Positions 46,801-55,800 of a DNA stretch of 64,000 bases are shown here, piece after piece; position 1 is the first letter of the stretch, and every line of letters starts with the position of its first letter. The position numbers and the translations under genes were made by a program. The stretch comes from Bolinopsis microptera (lineage: Eukaryota; Ctenophora; Tentaculata; Lobata; Bolinopsidae). The notes beneath the pieces were generated by a model. The model was given only the letters and a program-made list of their open reading frames with translations. It searched no databases and was not told the origin of the DNA. The stretch lies in NCBI RefSeq assembly GCF_026151205.1, contig NC_087084.1:2022312-2086311 (forward strand), written 5' to 3'.

Positions 46801-49800
46801 CTGATCATCAATCAAGCATCTAGAATTAGAACTTACAATTAGCCTTAAATACAAGTAAATTATGAAGCAAAGTATATTGGATTAGTTGGTCTATTGAATT
46901 TAAACCACAATATCATTAAAATTGAAACGTACGGTCATTAAGATAGAATCATAAAAGGTTTTAAATTTGAATAATTAGTGTAGTGCCACGGATAATTCCA
47001 GACGAACCATGCAAATCTTGTGTGGGCAAATGAGCGATTACAGGCTACAGAGGGTTCCGGTAAAGACTATCTCTCCGCTCGTACTCGCAAACTTTATGAA
47101 AGATTGTTTCTTAGAGTTAGGGGGTCTCTTTCTCAACCTATTGAAGACTATCTATTTGATCTTATTCGGGAAATTCATAGAAGATCGTTTCTTGGAATAA
47201 GATTGTCTCGTTCTCAACCATTACCAATTGAAAGACCAGATTTTACCATCCAGAAAACTCAAATGTAATGGATAACACAACTGCTTAGTGCTTAGTTGGG
47301 TATTGTCAGAGTATCCCCCCTGTACATCTCATAATATTGAACTCCTTGATCCTGTGGCTGTGTTATATAACGTGAAAACTCTTCACAGACTCTTCACGAT
47401 CTCTTCACAGACTATTCACAGACTCTTCAAAGACTAGCCTGTTCACAGCCTCTCAAGATGCACCTTACCACTCCGCTCCTTCCCCTGCTGTTAACTGAAC
47501 AGAATTCAATAAAACCTGCCCTTACAGTTAACCGCAATAACACTGCAGATCAGTGCATAGGACTCCTTCTTACAGGAATGCTATTGGTTGCAGTTCTGGG
47601 AAACATGGCTGCTCTCTCCTACTTCTGGCCCATCCGACGCAAATCTATCACTTCAAACTCTACATTCTGATCGTATTCGTGGATATTTCAACTGGACTGT
47701 CAACAATTCCCGTGATAGCATCCCTCCTCAACGACCGAGAACCCATGATGTTTAGTGGCTCCACTCTCTGTGCCATCCACATCTCAGCTGCCAACTTTTT
47801 GATAAAATTCTCCATGTTTCTGGTTGCTTTACTGAGTGTGACCAGAGCTGTTGCCATTGCAAGCCCACACAACCTGCAGGGATTCACCACCTTTGCTGTG
47901 TCTTTAGTGGTTGTTGGTTATGGTTTCCTACTCCTATTCACCGATGTGAGTTACTTGGCTTTTGGGTGGATTCAGCCTAAGTATATAGTGATGATTGCGG
48001 CTTGTGCAGCCACTAAAGGCGACCAAGAAAATTTCTTGGCTCTTACACTTTATCGTGTTGCCATAGAGATTGAGATACTCCTACCAATACTTATTGTCTT
48101 CATCACTTTCACTGTCTCCTTAATTGCGCTAAAAAGGAACAGGAACCGTCTGAACACATCCAACAACAATATTGATCATATACAGAGAAGATTCCGTCAA
48201 GTGTCCATCACCATCACCCTCTTCGCAGCCATATTCCTGCTTTGCAACATTCCTGTATTCCTCTACTACACCCTGCATTTGCTAGCAAGGTATTTTCCTG
48301 ATACTGCAAGCAAACTAGTAGCTATAATCCATGAAAAGCTAGCTTGGTACGGAGATCTGATGCTTGTCTACTTCCCTGTGGTCCTCAATGCTGCTATCAA
48401 CCCATGTCTGTACCTACTCAGGATGCCTGTTTACTATGCTAAATTCATCCATGTTTCTTATGGGGTCTCTAGGAAAGCCAGCACGGTGATTACTTATCTT
48501 GCTGGCTTGCAGGGTGGTAGAGGTTCTCTTTCTGTGACTGGAGACTCTGAGGTCGTTAATCAGGGCTATGACGTCATCAACAGGAGCCATGTTGAGGTGG
48601 ATCCTCCTCTGGAGGTCGGGGGAGAAGAGGCGAATGAAGCTATTTGCTTACAAAGACTGTCTACTAAATTAAAGTATATTGAGGCGAACTCTGTTGAGTC
48701 GAACTCTATTGAGTCGTACTCTGTTGGGTTGAACTCTGTTGAGTCGAACTCTGTTGGGTCGAACTCTGTTGGGTTGAACTCTGTTGAGTCGAACTCTGTT
48801 GGGTTGAACTCTGTTGGGTTGAACTCGTTGAGTCGAACTCTGTTGGGTTGAACTCTGTTGGGTTGAACTTTGTTGGGTTGAACTCTGTTGAGTCTAATTC
48901 TGTTGAGTCGAACTCTGTTGGGTCGAAATCTGTTGGGTTGAACTCTGTTCTTTCAAGATTCAAAGGATTCTGTGAAGGGAAATGTGTGAATTTCTCTTCT
49001 TAAAATCATTTGCTTAAAGTTGAAAACGAGTCAGAATCTGTTAAGTTAAACTCTGATGACTCAAATTCTATCGTGATCAGTATAATTTGCTGGAAACGGA
49101 AAAACATGTTGATCGAAATTTTATGCTACACATATCAACCTCTGCTTGTATTTACATATCATTTATATTTTATTTCTGTGTAAGACGTTCACGGTTCATA
49201 TATCGACTCAGTGCTTTTTGCTCGTCGATTTGATTTTAATATATGTTTTTATGTGTACTAATTGGTTCACAAGTTATCAATATTATGGCAATTTTGCACC
49301 GTTTTCATTGTTTTTCGAGCGCAATAATTGGATTGCAATCGAGGATGAGAAAGTTAAATGTTACCTACCAATGTCATCTATGTTGAGATTCGTTAAGCTT
49401 TAACAGGGCCATCATTTAAAATGCCCTCGGTCGCCGATGCAATTCAGATGGTAAGGCATTGCATTCCACGGGATATGACTGGAAATGAATTATCATACAG
49501 TGACTGGTTTGCTGCTGAGCTGTGTCTGCATACAGATGAAATGACTGCAAGGTTTCAAAAACATTGCCTGGAGACAAACTGCACGTTAATGTCGTTGCTG
49601 GTATGGTGATGGAGAATCGTCCACATATGAAGTAGAATAAACTGATCCCTGCGACGCTGTAGAGACATCAGAGATAGCCGTTGAAGAAGGTCCCAATAAT
49701 GAAGATCACGTATTCCAGTTATCCGCGCGGTGAAAGCTTTCTGTACGCTTTCAAGCTCCTAGATATCACTTATCTTGGAGGGGTGCCAAAGCGGGCAACA

Positions 49801-52800
49801 ATGATCCAGCAGACTACGAACCATCGACTTGTAAAGTGTGATAATCATGACTAGTGATCGCATGATTATTGATTATGTATCCTTGGGCGAAACTGTCGTT
49901 TTGAGAATCTGACATGATGAATCAGATCACGTCACTGATTGGGAACTGTTAATGGCCTGTTAAGGTGTGGAAAATAGGCGCAACTGTCGGTAGGCCGATT
50001 TTGTTCAATAATCCAACTGGAGCAATGAGTTAATTTAATTGATTTAAAGTGAAAATTAAATAAAACTACAACTTAATCGGGCTCGATCTTCATCTTGCTC
50101 AAATTTGCTCCATTGCTCAATTGATAACTTCTTAAGAGTTACTATTGACTACCATATATTGACTTTAATTTTATTAATTTGATTAATTTTCAGGTTGTGG
50201 CTATTGCCTTGTTTTGTTGGATACATCATGATCTAGACGCTAGAAAACACTTCTTCAAAGATCTGTTTAAACTGGTACGTCTGAAATATTCTTCTTTTTA
50301 ATACGTTATTTAATACTGTTCAATTATGTTAACATATTTCTTACATATTTAACATATTTCTTTATGACAAGGATTAATGACCATACTGCCAACTTACTAT
50401 AACTGCGTTTTACTCTGCTACTGAATAGTTTAACAAGAATTCAAATTGTTTACAATTTATCTTTAACGATTCCACTATGTATTTCTACAGATAAAGCTGG
50501 ACATGTTGCCCGCCCCCTTCATAATGACAAGTTTAACCCACAACGTGATGGTTAACGACTGCCCAGAGACGAAGGAAGCGGTTCTTTTAACGGTTGCTAA
50601 ACTCAAACTTCTCTCAGAAGATGTCTCAAAGGTACTTTATATAATTATATAAAGGACTAGCTTCAGAACATTCCCTAAGTTGGATTTTCGTTTTGTTTTT
50701 CAATCCAATCGATTACCCAAGCTAATTAGGAAGGTTGGTTCATATCTCTTATCTCTTATCCCTTATCTCTTATCTCTTATCTCTTATCTCTTATCTCTTA
50801 TCTCTTATCTCTTATCTCTTATCTCTTATCTCTTATCTCTTATCCCTTATCTCTTATCTCTTATCTCTTATCTCTTATCTCTTATCTCTTATCTCTCATC
50901 TCAAAACATAACAGGTAACACTAGACAGCGTACTGGGGACAGAACCCACAATAATCCAGCCAGTAGCTGTTCTACCTAAACGAAGGAACTGCAGTCCGCC
51001 CACTAGGAAGCGGAACAACAGTCACATTTCATCACCCAGAGCTCCCCCAAAAATAACTCTCGATAATGGTAACTACAATGTACATATTATTAGTGAATAA
51101 CTATTGTTTTTGAAGCTTTCTTGGAATTTTTTGGAATCTTTATCACGTTGTGTTTATTATCCATGAATAATGGACATTCCGCATCCTTTCTTTGGTCTGA
51201 GAATGGACTCAATTTTGTACATAATACATTCATTCCGCTACGCACTCGGATTTAACCAAAATTGAACAAATCTCTGTCTAGTGATGGTTGCCGATCTAGT
51301 TGTTTTGATAGATCAAGCAGGTACAAGGTTATCCAATATCCATTATAACTTAACCATATAACAAGTGAAAGGCTTAGTTGAGGTTCACAAACTTCAGATT
51401 GTGCATTGGTGACTTAAACTAGTTTTATAACTAAAGTAACTAACTAAAGTAACATCCACACCGTTTCAGGATCCGCCTTTAAACGGAAAACACCCAGTAA
51501 AATCCCAGTAACAGTTGGTGAAGTAACCAGTGCAGTGCATACCTCCGACTCTCACAGCTCCAGAGATCACCTCAGGTCTTGTTCCTATATCTAGATATTG
51601 AATTGGTGTTAAATTTTATGGAGTTCGTTTTGGAATTTCGAGTTTTTTAAATTTTCACTCATTAACACTTTGCTACCATCCTTGTATAGTCTATACGGTA
51701 ACGTTAGTGCTCCCTCTGACAAATTAATGTTTAATTCCTGTTTAATTCCTATCAGGACACTGCGAGATAACGGGGGGACAAAACGAGATCATCTGTCAGT
51801 AAGGGATCACGTGACCAAGAGGGATCACCTGACGGGGGATGTTGATCAGAAGAGACAGGGAGAGTTTGTTAGGGGTTGTGGTAACGCTATGTTCGTTGTT
51901 GGTAGGTTTTCAGTGAACTTACTTTTCTAATAAACTAATTAATTTTCCTGTGCTATCCCCTCAGATCTAGGATCGTCTTCTAAGATCGTCTTCTAAACTA
52001 TTGTATCCCTCGAAAACACATATTTAATATTTGATCACTAAATTCTCATCTCAACTAAAACCTCACGTATTTGCACAGGGGGCGCGTGTAACGTTAACAT
52101 GACAGATGCTATAAACAAAGTAGAGTACTACAACCCCACGCTGGACAAGTGGTACGAGGCAGGTCCTCTGAAGAAGAGTAGAAGTCTGGTGGGAGTTACT
52201 GTTCTTAGGGGGACACTCTACGCTGTGAGTATATTAAAGTAACTTTGATTGATTTGGACACGAAGGGAAACACACAAATTTGGCTTGGAAACTTCGTTTA
52301 ATACATCGCTAGAGCCTACAAAAAAGAAATAAATTAGTCAGATAAAATCAATCATAATACTCAGTCTACGCTGTGAGTTTTAAACTAATTACAACACTAC
52401 AAATCTATTACATTTATTATAGTATATATATAGTATATTAAAGTAACTTTTTTTTAAATCAAGACACTTATTTTACTTCGGTGTATTCCAACAGCCACAT
52501 TGTTACACAAGTGCAACCAGCCAATTATAACAGGAAGCCGAAGGACTTATTTGGCCAGTGACGGTTAAGGTAGTGTGTACCATACTTTCTTCGCCCGAGA
52601 CTTTGCTGCAATGTGCAGCTCCTCATTTAACCCTTATTTTTAACCAACTGTGCTACCTGGCCGTGATATTAGTATATGATATACGAGTATCTTAGTTGTG
52701 GAACACAACAACAAAATTCAGAATAATCTTAAGGGTAGGGACCCAGATGTCGTTTCTAACCCAAATAAACTTTAAGGAGGCTTTTATTAGTAACTTTGAT

Positions 52801-55800
52801 ATACGAGTAACTTAATTGAATAATTAACTCTCTTAAAGTTAAAACTTTCAAATACGACTTTAACTCTTTTCTATTATAATTAGGGGTCAAGGGTAGTAAC
52901 AAGTGGGAATCTATAGATTCTAGCTTACTTGCTTTTATCGAGCAGTAAAACAATCTTTTTTCGGTGTTTAAGTTGCTTATAAAAATGTAAGCACACATTT
53001 ATTAATTGAAATTATTTGCAACCCATCACCAAAATCATAAATTCAATCCGTAAAAGCTCTCACGAAATGTATATTAATGTACACATGTACTCATTCCGCA
53101 AGGTATGCTGTTTCAAATCTTCCCGCAAAGTTTGGATGCATTATTTATTTATTTAGATAGTTATTAATTAAATGCCAGTTTTTCAATATCGTTTGATGCC
53201 AGTTACAGTTCATCAGAGGCTAATTTGGGTTAGAGCAAGTTATCTTTACTGCCCGGTTTCATGCTTTGCTGCAGACTCAAACCACTTCTTCATGTACTCC
53301 ACAACTTGTGATTTTCCTCCGCATTTTTGTCGCATATGCTCGCATATCCGTCTTTCTCGCCAAATAAACAACCGGATTACATGCAGAGTTCAGTGGAAGT
53401 AACAGGAAGTTGAACAAGAGTTCCAGATGGTATTTATGAGTCTTTATGTAGACATCTTTAAAGAAAATACCTAAACCGTAGACAACAAAAGATCCAATAT
53501 TGCAAAGACAGAAGAGTGTTGAAACCATAATTACAGTCACAGCTTCTCGCCTTGCTATTTCTCCTAAAGCTGACTGTGAATTGGCCTGGCAAATGTTCAT
53601 TATACTCAGTGCGTTAGACATTATCACCATCAGGAATATCCAAGTAAAAATGAGAAATTCATTCGGTAGGACCACATTTTCAGTTGTATAACTATCACAA
53701 GAACACGCGGAAAACTTATAACAAGTCTCAAAAATGAGAACAATCACTCCAAAAACTAAAACTGAGGCATAAATTGCTTTCTGATCCACTATGTAGAGAG
53801 GTGAAGCAACGTTTACAGCTGCAATTACAGCGAGCAATGATGTGATAAAACCTGTGATAAAGACACACACCTTGAAAATATTCAGAATCATCGAGACATC
53901 TACCTTGTGGTCAGAAGGGATATCAACTGCAATGGAGATCCCGACAGCCAAAACGCATACCAGCAGATCAATGATACTTAGCAGAATATAAAGTCGCAGT
54001 TTTGATCCCTCGGAGTTTGCTGAACGAACGTTTGATCTGAGTATTTTTCCGATAAAGTAAGAAATGGAAACTGAGTTGGAGATTGTACCCAAAACCCCTA
54101 TCACTCCACTGGACACTTTAATTGCGGCTAAGATAGTTGCCATTATTCTCTGGATAATGGTAGTTCTGTTGGGTAAGATTACTTCGACCAAAGAGCTTGT
54201 GCTGCCTTTGTGTTCTAGGTCTTCAAGGTATTGATCTTTTCCCTAGATTAATAACTGTTAAGTAAAGTAAATCGTTTGATAATTGATTACAACTTCAATT
54301 TTTTAAATAACCTAATCGTGACTCAGTATAACCTAATTGTGATTCAATTTTTTACCTATTTTTTATCATTAAACTTTTAAAATTGTTACACAAATAAGAA
54401 CATCATCTTATTACATATAAAATTCGCCGAAAGACCTGTACATGCCTTGACAAGTGACCGAGTGTAAACAAAATTAATTAAGGACACCGAAACACCAGAT
54501 GACCAGTAAACTGGTCATAGCAATTACATCGGGCCCTATGTGCACCTTTTAGTGAAGCGATGCTGCAACCAAGGCATGCAAAGTTTGTTCCAATTGACTA
54601 CAAAGGTTACTGCTTAAAATATAGATATCAACAACAAAAATTACCATAAAGACTTAAAGATTTAAATATTTGATTGATCTGATATTTAAATACAATCAAT
54701 TGAAAGATAAAAATATACTCAGAATAAACAAAAATAATGATTTCATTATCTATAACAGGAAATGTAGAGCACTGATTAAGGATTTGTACGAGGTTTTAAT
54801 CTCTTTAAAAAGAAATCAAATCAAAATACTAACTTTTCCGTGAAATTAATAACAGGAATGCGCACAAATCTTTAATCAGTAAAAGACAGTCTTGAAATAC
54901 TGCAAAGAAAAGGAAATAACTATAAAGTAAAGTAAATCGTTTGATTATAACTTTAATTCCCAAAATAACCTAATCGTGATTCGAGGTTCCAGCTATCTTA
55001 GTACTAAAAATAGAACTGATTGATTATTGATTACAAAGAAATTTAATGGTATGCTTTGATATCCGGAGACCGAAGCTAAGTCCAGAGACTTTACAGATTT
55101 AATTAAAATAATGCTAATTAAAATCTATAAGGGTTTACAGAATACCAGGAACATAATTTAGATAATTAATACAACAGACATAATATGTGTAGTAATGAGA
55201 CAGTTATGCATCAATCTTTCATAATTCCTGGAATATATTATAATGTTATCATAAAACCACTTAATATCTATTATTGATGAGTAATTGTCTTGGAATCCAA
55301 GATAATTTACAACATTACTGGGCAGCTGCTTCTAATGAGATTATGTTGTCTCTCAGTTCCAAGTAAAACTTTTGATTTGGAACTGCAACTACCAAAATGA
55401 CTATGAAACATAATATTATTCTCCTTATTAAAATTTAAGGCGGTTTCTTGAGAGTTGAGTCAAACCCCGACTATGGGAATTTGGACAGTTTAATTGGTCA
55501 AATTTTGGGGTTTTTTCATACTAAAATTATAAAAAGGAGAAAGTGAGAATTTCCTGGGAAATAGGGCACGGTAAATCAGGACACTGTAAATCGACTCGCA
55601 TAACAAAATAAAAAGGAATCAATTTAATGTTTAAAAGACGACTCCGTAGAATTACGAAACATTTGCTACCCCACTCCTATGCGGCAAAAATATTGTATAA
55701 GGTATATATAAGTTATATATAAGTTATATATAAGTTATATATAACTGAATAATGTACACAATACGGTGCCCATGTCTAAACAGTGGCTCTCCTTAAAACC

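Noticed and set aside
49421-49609. Plus-strand open frame of 62 codons
   Set aside because: The opposite strand carries a recognisable retrotransposon relic, which explains the sequence better.
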